In this document: piece after piece, positions 51,059 through 60,880 of the stretch
How the letters are laid out: every line of letters starts with the position of its first letter
Numbering within the stretch: position 1 is the first letter of the stretch
Source: Rhodospirillales bacterium
Lineage (GTDB): Bacteria > Pseudomonadota > Alphaproteobacteria > ATCC43930 > CGMCC-115725
Direction of reading: 5' to 3'
Length of the DNA: 64,000 nt
Assembly (NCBI GenBank): GCA_027315365.1
Contig: DAHUYF010000146.1
Coordinates: 1 to 64,000, forward strand
The notes under the pieces: model-generated
Databases searched by the model: none
What the model saw: only the letters and a program-made list of their open reading frames with translations
Told to the model about the DNA's origin: nothing
Translations under genes and position numbers: made by a program

Positions 51059-52707
51059 TCGCGCGCTGGAGCGCCGGCTGGCGGCCCTACGCGCTGCTGA
51101 CACTCCTCTGCCTCGGGCTCTACCTGCCGGGCCTCGCGGCGCTGCCGGTGCTCGACCGCGACGAGGCGCGCTTCGCCCAGGCGACGCGGCAGATGCTGGA
51201 GAGCGGCGACTATCTGCGCATCCGCTTTCAGGACGAGGCGCGCAACAAGAAGCCGGCGGGCATCTACTGGCTGCAAAGCGCAGCGGTGGCGGCGCTCAGC
51301 ACCGCCGGCAGCAGCGCTATCTGGCCCTACCGCCTGCCGTCGCTGCTCGGTGCGCTCGCCGCCGTGCTGGTCACCTTCGCGCTCGGCCGGGCGCTGGTCG
51401 GAAACGAAGCGGCGCTGCTCGGCGCCGCGCTGCTGGCGAGCGCGCTGGGGGTGGTTGCCGAGGCGCATCTCGCCAAGACCGACGCGGTGCTGCTCGCCAC
51501 CGCCGCGGCGGCGCAGGGCGCGCTCGCCCTCCTCTATCGCGACGCGCGGCGGGGGGCCGCGCCGTTGCGGCGCTGGGCGCTGCTGTTCTGGACGGCGCAG
51601 GGCGTCGCCATCCTGGTCAAGGGGCCGGTGGTGCCGCTGCTGAGCCTGCTTACCGCGGGCAGCCTGACGCTCGCCGACCGCGACGCGCGCTGGCTCGGCC
51701 GCCTGCGCCCGCTCTGGGGCGTGCCGCTGATGCTCGCCATCGCGCTGCCCTGGTTCATCGCCATCACCTCCGCCACCGGCGGCGCCTTCATGGGCGAGGC
51801 GATCGGCCACGACTTCCTCGGCAAGCTGGCGGGCACGCAAGAGGCGCATGGCGCCTGGCCCGGGACCTATCTGCTGCTGCTCTTTCTCAGCTTCTGGCCG
51901 GGCTCGCTGCTGCTGGCGCCGGCGGCGTCCTGGGCCTGGCAGGCGCGCGCCCAGCCGGCGGAGCGCTTCCTCATCGCCTGGGCGGTGCCGTTCTGGCTGG
52001 CGCTCGAGCTGGTGCCGACCAAGCTGCCGCATTACCTGCTGCCGGCATATCCTGCGCTCGCGCTGCTGGCGGCGCGCGGCTGCTTGGCGCTCGCCGACGG
52101 CAGCCTGCCGCGGCGGCGCTGGCCCGAGCGCGTCGGCGTCGCACTCTTCCTCGCCGCCTCGTTGCTGCTGGCGCTAGCGCTGGCGCTGGCGCCGCTGCGT
52201 TTCGGTCGCGGACCCGACATCGCCGGCATCGTCGCGGCCGCCATCATCCTGGTCTTCGGCAGCCGGCTCGCGCTCGCGGCGCTGCGCCGCGCCGGCGCCG
52301 GTCTTGCCGCGCGCGCGGCGGTGCTGGCGCTGCTGGTGCTGCCGGCGGGCTTCGCGCTGGTGGCGCCGGGCCTCGACGGGCTCTGGCTCAGCCGCTCGGC
52401 GGCGATCATGGTCGCGCGCTACCGCCCGCCGCGCGACGCGCCGGTGGCGGCGGTGGGCTACAGCGAGCCGAGCCTGGTATTCCTGCTCGGTACCGCGACG
52501 CGCTCGCTCACGCCCGAGGCGGCGGCGCAATACCTGACCAGCGCGCGGGGTGCGGCGGCGCTGGTGAGCGGCGGCGACGACGCGGCGTTCCGCCAGGCGC
52601 TGCAGCGGCGCGGCTGGCAGCCGCGCGCCGTCGGGCGCACCGCCGGGCTCGACTATTCCAACGGCAAGGCGCTGACGCTCACCCTCTACACCGGCGTGCC
52701 GGGATGA
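51055..52707 (+). CDS. ArnT-like membrane glycosyltransferase (GT83/GT39-like)
   Basis: A 550-residue polytopic membrane protein with about 12 helices. The GT-C acidic motif is LDRDEARFAQATRQML (residues 34-37), followed by the ArnT-like NKKPAGIYWLQSA and, further on, VPTKLPHYLLPAYPALALL. Such enzymes move a sugar from a lipid-phosphate donor to lipid A or another envelope acceptor in the periplasm. It overlaps both cobL (ATGA) and cobI (ATGA), so it is translated within the cob operon although it has no evident role in corrin synthesis. Confidence 0.85.
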   Translation: MIARWSAGWRPYALLTLLCLGLYLPGLAALPVLDRDEARFAQATRQMLESGDYLRIRFQDEARNKKPAGIYWLQSAAVAALSTAGSSAIWPYRLPSLLGALAAVLVTFALGRALVGNEAALLGAALLASALGVVAEAHLAKTDAVLLATAAAAQGALALLYRDARRGAAPLRRWALLFWTAQGVAILVKGPVVPLLSLLTAGSLTLADRDARWLGRLRPLWGVPLMLAIALPWFIAITSATGGAFMGEAIGHDFLGKLAGTQEAHGAWPGTYLLLLFLSFWPGSLLLAPAASWAWQARAQPAERFLIAWAVPFWLALELVPTKLPHYLLPAYPALALLAARGCLALADGSLPRRRWPERVGVALFLAASLLLALALALAPLRFGRGPDIAGIVAAAIILVFGSRLALAALRRAGAGLAARAAVLALLVLPAGFALVAPGLDGLWLSRSAAIMVARYRPPRDAPVAAVGYSEPSLVFLLGTATRSLTPEAAAQYLTSARGAAALVSGGDDAAFRQALQRRGWQPRAVGRTAGLDYSNGKALTLTLYTGVPG

Positions 52708-53408
52708 GCGCCACGGTGTTCGGCCTCGGCCTCGGGCCCGGCGATCCCGAACTCGTCACCTTGAAGGCGCTGCGCCTGCTGCGCGCCTGCGCGGTGGTGG
52801 CCTATCCCGCGCCGGTCGGCGCGCCGAGCTTCGCACGCGCCATCGTCGCGCGCTGGCTCTCGCCGGCGCAGCGCGAGATCGTGATCTCCGTGCCGATGGA
52901 GAGCGCGCGCTTCCCGGCGCAGGCGGTCTATGACCGCGCCGCCGGCGAGATCGGCGCCGAGCTGGCGGCCGGGCGCGACGTCGCCGTGCTCTGTCAGGGC
53001 GATCCCTTCTTCTACGGCTCCTTCATGTATCTTTTCGGCCGGCTCGCCGAGCGCCATCCGGTCCAGGTCGTGCCCGGCGTCTCGTCGCTGACCGCGTGCG
53101 CGGCCGCCGCCGGGACGCCGCTCGCCGCGCGCGACGACACGCTCATGGTGCTGCCGGCCTCGCTCTCCGAGCAGGTGCTGCTCTGCCGCCTCGCCGAGAC
53201 CGATGCCGCCGCGATCATCAAGCTCGGCCGCCATTTCCCCAAGGTGCGCACGGTGCTGGAACGCCTTGGCCTCGCTGCCGGCGCCCGCTATGTCGAGCGC
53301 GGCAGCCTCGCCAGCGAGCGCGTGCTGCCGCTCGATGCCGTGAACGAGGCGGAGGTGCCGTATTTTTCGATGATCCTGCTGCATCGGCGCGGCGAGGCCT
53401 GGCGGTGA
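52704..53408 (+). CDS. cobI: Precorrin-2 C20-methyltransferase
   Basis: Methylates C20 of precorrin-2 (234 residues, class III SAM methyltransferase). [20 protein letters not shown] is the SAM-binding start; [19 protein letters not shown] and [19 protein letters not shown] are family motifs. Four-base overlap with the glycosyltransferase and a GTGA overlap with the next gene. Confidence 0.95.
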   Translation: MSATVFGLGLGPGDPELVTLKALRLLRACAVVAYPAPVGAPSFARAIVARWLSPAQREIVISVPMESARFPAQAVYDRAAGEIGAELAAGRDVAVLCQGDPFFYGSFMYLFGRLAERHPVQVVPGVSSLTACAAAAGTPLAARDDTLMVLPASLSEQVLLCRLAETDAAAIIKLGRHFPKVRTVLERLGLAAGARYVERGSLASERVLPLDAVNEAEVPYFSMILLHRRGEAWR

Positions 53409-55222
53409 GCGAGGTCCTGCCACAAGGCGCCGCCATCCTGGTGCTCGGGCCGGGCGCGCTGCCGCTGGCGCTGCGGCTGCGCGCGCTGCTGCCGGCATCC
53501 CGCATTCACGCGCCGGCGGGCAGCGGCATCGCGGCCGATCACCTCTTCGACCGCGCCGCGCCGGCGATCGGAGCACTATTCGCCGCCGGCACGCCGATTG
53601 TCGGTCTCTGCGCCGCCGGCATCCTCATCCGCGCCGTGGCGCCGTTGCTGCAAGACAAGCGCCGCGAGCCGCCGGTTGTCGCGGTGGCCGAGGATGGTTC
53701 GGCAGCGGTGCCGCTGCTCGGCGGGCATCGCGGCGCCAACGCCATCGCCCGTGCCGCGGCGACGCTGATCGGCGCTGCCGCCGCGATCACCACCGCCGGC
53801 GATCTCCGCCTAGGCTTCGCGCTCGACGAGCCGCCGCCCGGCTGGCGGGTCGCCAATCCCGCGCGCGCCAAGGCGGTGGCGGCGGCGCTGCTCGCGGGAC
53901 AGCCGGCGGCACTGACGATCGAAGCCGGCAGCGCCGACTGGCTTGCCGGCGGCGGCCAGCGCTTCGTCGCCGGCGCGCCGCTGTCGATCCGCGTCACCGA
54001 TCGCGCCATCGCCGCCGACGAGTCCGCGCTGGTGCTGCATCCGCCGGTGCTGGCGCTGGGCGTCGGCTGCGAGCGCGGCTGCGCGCCATCGGAGCTGGCC
54101 GATCTCGCGCTGGCGGTGCTGGCGGAGGCCGGGCTGGCGACGGGCGCGGTTGCCGCGGTGGTGTCGCTCGATCTCAAGGCGGACGAGCCGGCGGTCGAGG
54201 CGTTGGCCGCGCGTCTCGACGTTCCCGCGCGCTTCTTCTCCGCCGCCGAGCTGCTGGGCGAGACGCCGCGCCTCGCCACGCCCTCCGATTCCGTCGTCCC
54301 CGAGACCGGCTGCTACGGCGTCGCCGAAGGGGCGGCGCTGGCGGCGGCGGGGGCGGCGGGCGAGCTGCTCGTGCCCAAGCGCAAATCGGCGCGCGCCACC
54401 TGCGCCGTCGCCCGCGCGCGCGCGCCGCTCGACGCGCAGGCCCTCGGCCGGCCCCGCGGCAGGCTCGCGGTCATCGGCATCGGTCCCGGCGATGCGCGCT
54501 GGCGCACGCGCGAGGCCGAGGCGGCGCTGGCGGCGGCGAGCGACGTCGTCGGCTATGGGCTCTATCTCGACCTGCTCGGCGCGGCCATCGCCGGCAAGAC
54601 GCGCCACCAGAGCGCGCTCGGCGCCGAGGAGGCGCGGGCGCGAACGGCGCTCGATCTCGCCGCCGCGGGGCGCAGCGTGGCGCTGGTCTCCTCGGGCGAT
54701 GCCGGGATCTACGGACTCGCCGCGCTGGTCTTCGAATTGATCGACCGCGAGGCGCGGCCGGACTGGCGCCGCGCGTCGATCTCGGTGGTGCCGGGCCTCT
54801 CGGCGCTGCAGGCGGCGGCGGCGCGGCTGGGCGCGCCGCTCGGCCACGATTTCTGCGCCGTGTCGCTGTCGGATCTGCTGACCCCCTGGGAGGTGATCGA
54901 GCGCCGGCTCGCCGCCGCGGCGGCCGGCGATTTCGTCGTCGCGCTCTACAATCCGCGCTCCGAGCGCCGCCGCCGACAGCTCGACCGCGCGCGCGAGATC
55001 CTGCTGGGATATCGCGCGGCGGCGACGCCGGTGGCGCTGGCGCGCAATCTTGGCCGCGACGGCGAAAGCATCCGGCTGACCACCCTCGAGGATCTCGCCG
55101 GCGAGGAGGTCGACATGCTGACGCTGGTGCTGGTCGGCAGCAGCGCCACGCGCCTCATCCCCGGCGAGCCGGCGCGGCTCTACACGCCGCGCGGCTACGC
55201 GGCCAAGCGCCAGCCGTCATGA
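53405..55222 (+). CDS. cobJ: Fused CbiG (CobE-like) - precorrin-3B C17-methyltransferase CobJ
   Basis: A 605-residue fusion. The N-terminal half is CbiG-like: [35 protein letters not shown], and the CobE-type C-domain [13 protein letters not shown], then [13 protein letters not shown]. From about residue 353 it is CobJ/Cbi[47 protein letters not shown] and [12 protein letters not shown]. It performs C17 methylation and ring contraction, with CbiG opening the delta-lactone in anaerobic organisms. GTG 53405 overlaps the cobI stop. Confidence 0.92.
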   Translation: MSEVLPQGAAILVLGPGALPLALRLRALLPASRIHAPAGSGIAADHLFDRAAPAIGALFAAGTPIVGLCAAGILIRAVAPLLQDKRREPPVVAVAEDGSAAVPLLGGHRGANAIARAAATLIGAAAAITTAGDLRLGFALDEPPPGWRVANPARAKAVAAALLAGQPAALTIEAGSADWLAGGGQRFVAGAPLSIRVTDRAIAADESALVLHPPVLALGVGCERGCAPSELADLALAVLAEAGLATGAVAAVVSLDLKADEPAVEALAARLDVPARFFSAAELLGETPRLATPSDSVVPETGCYGVAEGAALAAAGAAGELLVPKRKSARATCAVARARAPLDAQALGRPRGRLAVIGIGPGDARWRTREAEAALAAASDVVGYGLYLDLLGAAIAGKTRHQSALGAEEARARTALDLAAAGRSVALVSSGDAGIYGLAALVFELIDREARPDWRRASISVVPGLSALQAAAARLGAPLGHDFCAVSLSDLLTPWEVIERRLAAAAAGDFVVALYNPRSERRRRQLDRAREILLGYRAAATPVALARNLGRDGESIRLTTLEDLAGEEVDMLTLVLVGSSATRLIPGEPARLYTPRGYAAKRQPS

Positions 55223-55980
55223 GCGTCCACTTCATCGGCGCCGGACCCGGCGCCGCCGATCTCATCACGCTGCGCGGCTTGCGCCTCATCGAGCGCTGTC
55301 CGGTCTGCCTCTACGCCGGCTCGCTGGTGCCGCCGGAGATCGTGGCCGCGGCGCCGGCGGGCGCGCGACTCATCGACACGGCGCCGCTGACCCTCGACGA
55401 GATCGTCGCCGAGATGGCGGCGGCGCACGCCGCCGGACACGAGGTCGCGCGCGTCCATTCCGGCGACATCTCGCTCTACGGCGCTGTCGCCGAGCAGATG
55501 CGCCGGCTTGCCGCGCTCGGCATTCCCTATGATTTGACGCCGGGGGTGCCGGCCTTTGCCGCCGCCGCCGCCGCGCTCGGCTGCGAGCTGACGCTGCCGG
55601 AGCTGGCGCAGACGGTGATCCTGACGCGGACCTCGGTGCGCGCCTCGCCGATGCCGGCGGGCGAGGACCTCGCCACGCTGGGCGCCAGCGGCGCCACGCT
55701 GGTGCTGCATCTCTCGATCAACAATCTGGCCAAGGTGGTGCGCGAGCTGACACCGCTCTATGGCGGCGACTGTCCGGTAGCGGTGGTGTGGCGCGCGAGC
55801 TGGCCGGACCAGGCGATCCTGCGCGGCACGCTCGCCACCATCCGCGACCAGGTCAAGGCGGCGGGCTTCACCCGTACCGCGCTCATCCTGGTCGGCCGCG
55901 TGCTGGCCGCGCCGGAGGCATCCGAGAGCCGCCTCTACGCCGCCGCGCATCACCATGTGCTGCGCCCGCGGCGGCTATGA
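55219..55980 (+). CDS. cobM: Precorrin-4 C11-methyltransferase
   Basis: Methylates C11 of precorrin-4 (CobM/CbiF), 253 residues. The start is [51 protein letters not shown] and [12 protein letters not shown] are diagnostic. ATG 55219 overlaps the CobJ stop by four bases. It is the last cob gene of this operon. Confidence 0.96.
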   Translation: MSVHFIGAGPGAADLITLRGLRLIERCPVCLYAGSLVPPEIVAAAPAGARLIDTAPLTLDEIVAEMAAAHAAGHEVARVHSGDISLYGAVAEQMRRLAALGIPYDLTPGVPAFAAAAAALGCELTLPELAQTVILTRTSVRASPMPAGEDLATLGASGATLVLHLSINNLAKVVRELTPLYGGDCPVAVVWRASWPDQAILRGTLATIRDQVKAAGFTRTALILVGRVLAAPEASESRLYAAAHHHVLRPRRL

Positions 55981-56041
55981 GCCGCGGCGCGTCAGGGGGG
56001 CCATTCTATCGGGTGCCGGCGTTTGACAGGAGGAGACGAGC

Positions 56042-56248
56042 ATGAGCGAGGATGCCCGGGCCGGCGATGCCGGGAGGATCGCGATCGGCCAGATCTATGT
56101 CGACGCCAAGCCGCCGCGCCGGGAGTGGCGGGTGACCGAGGCGCATGGCGATCATTTCACGGTGGAGCGCGTCGACCAGGCGGGCGCGTTCCGCTTCCTG
56201 GACGCCGCCGCGCTGGGCGACCGGAGCCGATACCGGAAAAAGCGCTAG
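56042..56248 (+). CDS. Small conserved-looking hypothetical protein
   Basis: A 68-residue soluble protein with a strong AGGAGGAG site upstream of ATG 56042. The sequence has an SH3-like or beta-rich look: GQIYVDAKPPRREWRVTE, DHFTVERVDQAGAFRFLDAAAL, ending in a basic RYRKKR. No family is recognised. It sits 61 bases after cobM and 76 before pepN on the same strand, possibly in either transcript. Confidence 0.7.
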   Translation: MSEDARAGDAGRIAIGQIYVDAKPPRREWRVTEAHGDHFTVERVDQAGAFRFLDAAALGDRSRYRKKR

Positions 56249-56324
56249 GATGGCGTGAAGGCCGCGGCGAGCCTCGCCGTCGGCCGCAGAAGCACGTCAT
56301 CATCCCATCGAGGCCAGGACGCGC

Positions 56325-58991
56325 ATGACCGAGCCGCAGACCCAGACCGCGCATCAACCCGTCCGGCGGGCGGATTACCGGCCGCCGGATTATCGCATCG
56401 AGACGGTGGCGCTCGATGTCGACCTTGCGCCCGAGACCACCCGGGTCAAGGCGACGCTGCGCCTCAGCGCCGTCCATGACCGCGCCGACGGCGTCCGGCC
56501 GCTGGTGCTCGACGGCGAGAAGCTCGAGCTGCTGTCCATCGCGCTGGACGGCAAGAGCCTCGGTGCCGACGACTATGCCGTCGACGAGAAGAGCCTCACG
56601 CTGCACCGCCCGCCGGCCTCGTTCACGCTGGCGATCGAGACCGCGATCCATCCCGCGGCGAACACCCAGCTCTCGGGGCTCTATGTTTCGAAGGGCGTGT
56701 TCTGCACCCAATGCGAGGCCGAAGGGTTTCGCCGCATCACCTATTTCCTCGACCGGCCGGATGTGATGGCGGTCTACCGTACCACCATCCGCGCCCCGCG
56801 CGCCGCCTGTCCGGTGCTGCTCTCGAACGGCAACCTCGTCGAGGAAGGCGCGCTCGCCGACGGGCGGCATTATGCGGTGTGGCACGATCCCTTCGCCAAG
56901 CCCTCCTATCTCTTCGCCCTGGTGGCCGGCGACCTCGCCTGGCGCGAGGACGCCTTCACGACGCGCTCGGGCCGCAGCGTGCGGCTGCGCATCTTCGTCG
57001 AGCACGGCAAGGAGGCGCGCACCCGCTATGCGATGGATGCGCTCAAGCGCGCGATGGCCTGGGATGAGACGCGCTTCGGCCTCGAATACGATCTCGACGG
57101 CTTCAACATCGTCGCGGTCAGCGACTTCAACATGGGCGCGATGGAGAACAAGAGCCTCAACATCTTCAACGACAGATACGTCCTCGCCGATCCCGAGACC
57201 GCGACCGACGCCGACTATGCCGGCATCGAGACCGTGGTCGCGCACGAGTATTTCCACAACTGGACTGGCGATCGCATCACCTGCCGCGACTGGTTCCAGC
57301 TCAGCCTCAAGGAAGGGCTGACCGTGTTCCGCGACCAGGAGTTCTCCTCCGACATGCGCTCGCGCCCGGTGGAGCGCATCGGCGCGGTGCGCGCGCTGCG
57401 CGGGCGCCAGTTCGCCGAGGACGCCGGCCCGCTGGCGCATCCGGTGCGGCCCGATTCCTACATCGAGATCAACAATTTCTATACCGCGACGGTGTACCAG
57501 AAGGGCGCCGAGGTGATCCGCATGATGCACACCATCCTCGGCGAGGACGGGTTCCAGAAGGGCATGCGGCTCTATGTCGAGCGGCATGACGGAGAGGCGG
57601 TCACCTGCGACGATTTCGCGGCCGCGATGGCGGATGCGAACCGGGTGGATTTCACCCAGTTCAAGCTCTGGTACAGCCAGGCGGGAACGCCGGAGGTCGA
57701 GATCGCCGGCCGCTACGACAAGGCCGCCGGCGCCTATGAGCTCAGCGTGGCGCAGCATTGCAAGCCTACTCCGGGCCAGCCCGAGAAGGCGCCGATGCAC
57801 ATTCCTCTCGCGGTCGGGCTGCTCGACGCGCAGGGGCGCAGCATCGCGCTGCGCCTCGAGGGCGAGCCTGCCGCCGCCGCCGCGGCGGAGCGGGTGCTGA
57901 ACCTCACCGCGGCGCGGCAGAGCTTCCGCTTCGTCAACCTGCCGGCGCCCAAAGCCCTCTCGCTCAACCGCGGCTTCTCGGCGCCGGTCGTCGTCAAGGC
58001 GGCGCAGGACGCCGAGGAGCGCGCCTTCCTGATGAGGCATGATCCGGACCCGTTCGCGCGCTGGGAAGCCGGCCAGCAATACGCGAGCGAACTGCTGCTG
58101 CGCGCCGTGGCGGCGCGCGGACAGGGCGGCGCCATGGCCTTCGATCGGGAATTCGTCGCGGCGCTGCGCGAGATCCTGCAGGATCGGGCGCTCGAGCCCG
58201 CCTTTGCCGCCGAGGCCATCACGCTGCCCGGCGAGGACTATCTCGCCGAGCGCATGGCGGTCGTCGACGCCGAGGGCATCCATGCGGCGCGCGAGGCGCT
58301 CCGGCGGACGGTTGCGGGCGCGCTCCAGGACGAGCTGTCGCGGGTTTATGCCGCCCATCCGGCGAGCGGTCCCTATAGCCCCGACGCGGCGCAGGCCGGG
58401 CGACGGGCGCTCAAGAACGCGGCGCTCGCCTATCTCGCGGCGCTGGCCGAGGACGATGCGAGCCTCGGCGCGGCGATCGTCGGCCAGTATCGACGCGCCG
58501 ACAACATGACCGACCGCATCGCCGCGCTGCGCCTCCTCGTCGATCTCGACGGGCCGGAGCGGCAGGCGGCGCTCGACGATTTCTACGCGCGCTTCCGCGG
58601 CGATCCGCTGGTGGTCGACAAATGGCTGGCGCTGCAGGCCGTCTCGTCGCGCCCCGATACGCTCCGGCGGGTGACGGAGCTGCTCGCGCATGATGCCTTC
58701 TCGCTGCGCAATCCCAACAAGGTGCGGGCGCTGATCGGCGGCTTCACCAGCGGCAATCCGCTGCACTATCACGCCGCCGACGGCTCCGGCTACGACTTCC
58801 ACGCGGCGCGCACGATCGAGCTCGACGCGATCAATCCCCAGGTCGCGGCCCGATTGCTCGCGCCGCTCGGGCGCTGGCGCCGCTTCGATGCGGGACGCCA
58901 GGCGAAGATGAAAGCGGCGCTCGAGCGGATCCTCGCCGCGCCGGCGCTGTCGCGCGACGTCTACGAGATCGCCAGCAAGTCGCTGTCGTAG
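56325..58991 (+). CDS. pepN: Aminopeptidase N (M1 family)
   Basis: Zinc metallopeptidase of 888 residues that removes N-terminal amino acids from peptides in the cytoplasm. The exopeptidase motif GAMENKSLN is near residue 270, the zinc site HEYFHNWTGDR near 306 with the third ligand Glu in LSLKEGLTVFRDQEFS. The long C-terminal helical domain matches the E. coli-type enzyme. ATG 56325 begins shortly before the conserved RRADYRPPDYRIETVALDV. Confidence 0.97.
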   Translation: MTEPQTQTAHQPVRRADYRPPDYRIETVALDVDLAPETTRVKATLRLSAVHDRADGVRPLVLDGEKLELLSIALDGKSLGADDYAVDEKSLTLHRPPASFTLAIETAIHPAANTQLSGLYVSKGVFCTQCEAEGFRRITYFLDRPDVMAVYRTTIRAPRAACPVLLSNGNLVEEGALADGRHYAVWHDPFAKPSYLFALVAGDLAWREDAFTTRSGRSVRLRIFVEHGKEARTRYAMDALKRAMAWDETRFGLEYDLDGFNIVAVSDFNMGAMENKSLNIFNDRYVLADPETATDADYAGIETVVAHEYFHNWTGDRITCRDWFQLSLKEGLTVFRDQEFSSDMRSRPVERIGAVRALRGRQFAEDAGPLAHPVRPDSYIEINNFYTATVYQKGAEVIRMMHTILGEDGFQKGMRLYVERHDGEAVTCDDFAAAMADANRVDFTQFKLWYSQAGTPEVEIAGRYDKAAGAYELSVAQHCKPTPGQPEKAPMHIPLAVGLLDAQGRSIALRLEGEPAAAAAAERVLNLTAARQSFRFVNLPAPKALSLNRGFSAPVVVKAAQDAEERAFLMRHDPDPFARWEAGQQYASELLLRAVAARGQGGAMAFDREFVAALREILQDRALEPAFAAEAITLPGEDYLAERMAVVDAEGIHAAREALRRTVAGALQDELSRVYAAHPASGPYSPDAAQAGRRALKNAALAYLAALAEDDASLGAAIVGQYRRADNMTDRIAALRLLVDLDGPERQAALDDFYARFRGDPLVVDKWLALQAVSSRPDTLRRVTELLAHDAFSLRNPNKVRALIGGFTSGNPLHYHAADGSGYDFHAARTIELDAINPQVAARLLAPLGRWRRFDAGRQAKMKAALERILAAPALSRDVYEIASKSLS

Positions 58992-58997
58992 CGCCGC

Positions 58998-59372
58998 TCA
59001 GGAGGCGGCGAGGACGCGGGCGACGGTCGCGATCAGCTCGTCGGGGCGGAAGGGCTTGGCGAGCGCGGCGTGGGCGCCGAAGGTCTTCGCCATGTCGAGG
59101 AACATCAGGTTCTGCGAGCCGCCGCCGCCGGAGATGGCGATGATCTTGGTGCCGGGCGAGCGGTCGAGCACCTCGCGGATCGTCTCGATCCCCTCCTTCT
59201 GCGGCATCAGGATGTCGGTGATGATGAGGTCGGGCTTGGCGTCCGTCATCCGCGCCATGCCCACATGGCCGTTCTCCGCCTCCAGCAGCACATGGCCGCC
59301 GGCGCGGAGCACGCGCAGGATGAGCCGCCGCATCGCCGGGTCGTCATCGATCACCAGTATCGTCGCCATCAT
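58998..59372 (-). CDS. Single-domain response regulator (CheY-like)
   Basis: A 124-residue receiver domain with no output domain. ILVIDDDPAMRRLILRVL carries the acidic pocket, the phosphoacceptor Asp is in LIITDILMPQKEG, and the conserved Lys is in LAKPFRPDEL. IIAISGGGG replaces the usual T/S-loop with a Gly-rich turn. ATGATG gives two starts three bases apart. The partner kinase is not adjacent. It is convergent with pepN (six-base gap). Confidence 0.88.
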   Translation of the reverse strand: MMATILVIDDDPAMRRLILRVLRAGGHVLLEAENGHVGMARMTDAKPDLIITDILMPQKEGIETIREVLDRSPGTKIIAISGGGGSQNLMFLDMAKTFGAHAALAKPFRPDELIATVARVLAAS

Positions 59373-59513
59373 CGGCCTTCGCTGCCGTTGGGGCCGGCGC
59401 GAGGATGGTAGATCAATTGCGGCGGACGCACACCCCCGCGCATGGTTTCCGGCGGAACTGTGATCAAATGGTGTGCGGTGTCGCATGCGGTTGCATGCTG
59501 CCGTGATCTCCTC

Positions 59514-60083
59514 CTATTCCGACCGCGCCGTCTGCAGCGCGCGCAGCGCGTTGGGACGGCCCGCGGCGTAGCTGCTCGCGTCGTGGCCGCTGAAATCCTG
59601 CTTCCTGGGATCGGCGCCGGCCTTGAGCAGCGCCTTCACCGCCGCCCCCTGGTTGGCGCCCGCCGCCAGCATCAGCGGCGTGATGCCCTGCTGGTTGCCG
59701 GCGTCGACCGGCGCCTTGGCGTGGAGCAGCAGGGCGATCGCGTCGAGCTGGCCGGCTTCCGCCGCCCAATGCAGCGGCGTCGAGCCGGTCTTGTCGCGGA
59801 AGTCGGTGCGCGCGCCGCCATCGAGCAGCATCTGGATCATCACCATGTTGCCGAAGCCCGCGGCGTAGTCGAGCGGCGAGCGGCCCTGGCTGTCGACGAA
59901 GTTCGGACTGTCGCCGCGATGCACGAAGGCGGCGACCTCGTCGGTCTTGTTCTGCGCCGCGACCGTCGCCATGGTCGAAAAATCGAACATCTTCTGCTGC
60001 TCCTGCGCCGTCACCGGTGCCGCGCCGAGCGCCAGGACGAGCGCCGCCGCCAGCGCCGCGCCACGAATGTCTACCGCCTTCAT
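59514..60083 (-). CDS. Exported ankyrin-repeat protein
   Basis: A 189-residue protein with a signal peptide (RGAALAAALVLALGAAPVTAQ) followed by about four ankyrin repeats (GRSPLDYAAGFGNMVMIQMLLDGGA, GSTPLHWAAEAGQLDAIALLLHAKA, GITPLMLAAGANQGAAVKALLKAGA). It is predicted periplasmic and likely binds a protein partner. ATG 60083 overlaps the cobK stop by four bases, so it may be translated with the cbiD-cobK transcript. Confidence 0.85.
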   Translation of the reverse strand: MKAVDIRGAALAAALVLALGAAPVTAQEQQKMFDFSTMATVAAQNKTDEVAAFVHRGDSPNFVDSQGRSPLDYAAGFGNMVMIQMLLDGGARTDFRDKTGSTPLHWAAEAGQLDAIALLLHAKAPVDAGNQQGITPLMLAAGANQGAAVKALLKAGADPRKQDFSGHDASSYAAGRPNALRALQTARSE

Positions 60084-60880
60084 CGCATGACCTCCTCTTT
60101 CCGGTTGCCGGCCGCCGCGGCGAGCCGCGACGCCAGCCAGTCGAGCGCCGCCGCCACGCCGTCGACGCGCTCACCGGGCGTCGGCGGCGGCCGGCGGACC
60201 ATCACCACCGGCAGCTCGCGCTCGCGCGCGGCGACGAGCTTGGCCTCGGTGGCTGCACCGCCGCTCGCCTTGGCGACCAGGACCTCGATCGCATGGCGCC
60301 GTAAGATACGCCGTTCCTCCTCCAGGTTGAAAGGGCCGCGTCCCAGCAGGACGTCGCACTGGGCGAGCGGCAGGGGCTCGCCTGGCGGGTCGACGAGCCG
60401 CACCAGGAAGCGATGCTGCGTCAGCCCGGCGAAGACGCCGAGCTCGCGCCGCCCGACGGTGAGCCAGACGCGGCGGCCGAGCTGCGGCAGCACGCGCGCC
60501 GCGCCGGCGAGATCCTCGACCTCGATCCAGCGGTCGAGCGGATGGCGCGGCCATTCCGGCCGCAGCAGCAGCAGGCGCGGCACGCCGGCGGCGGCGCAGG
60601 CCGCCGCCGCCTGCGCCGAGATCTGCGCGGCGAAGGGATGGGTGGCGTCGATCACGAGATCGACGCGTTCGGCGGCGAGATAGCGGGCGAGCCCCTCGCT
60701 GCCGCCGAAGCCGCCGATGCGCACCCGGCCGGCGATCGCCGCCGGATGCTCGGTGCGCCCGGCGAGCGAGGTGGTGACGGCGAGACGCGGCGCGAGACGC
60801 GGCGCCGCCGCGGCCAGCGCCGCGGCCTCGGCGGTGCCGCCGAGGATGAGGAGATGCGCCGCGCGCTCAGACCCCGGCAC
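60080..60880 (-). CDS. cobK: Precorrin-6A reductase
   Basis: NADPH-dependent reductase converting precorrin-6A to 6B (CobK/CbiJ), 266 residues. The N-terminus is LLILGGTAEAAALAAA, and LVIDATHPFAAQISAQAAAA, WLTVGRRELGVF, LGRGPFNLEEE and LVAKASGG(A)ATEAKL are diagnostic. There is no ATG near the N-terminus; GTG 60880 fits the conserved start and overlaps the cbiD 3' end by 14 bases. Confidence 0.93.
   Translation of the reverse strand: MPGSERAAHLLILGGTAEAAALAAAAPRLAPRLAVTTSLAGRTEHPAAIAGRVRIGGFGGSEGLARYLAAERVDLVIDATHPFAAQISAQAAAACAAAGVPRLLLLRPEWPRHPLDRWIEVEDLAGAARVLPQLGRRVWLTVGRRELGVFAGLTQHRFLVRLVDPPGEPLPLAQCDVLLGRGPFNLEEERRILRRHAIEVLVAKASGGAATEAKLVAARERELPVVMVRRPPPTPGERVDGVAAALDWLASRLAAAAGNRKEEVMR

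Noticed and set aside
56157-58802. 881-codon minus-strand frame opposite pepN
   Set aside because: PepN zinc-site and exopeptidase motifs fix the coding strand; the antisense frame is a by-product of GC-rich codon use.
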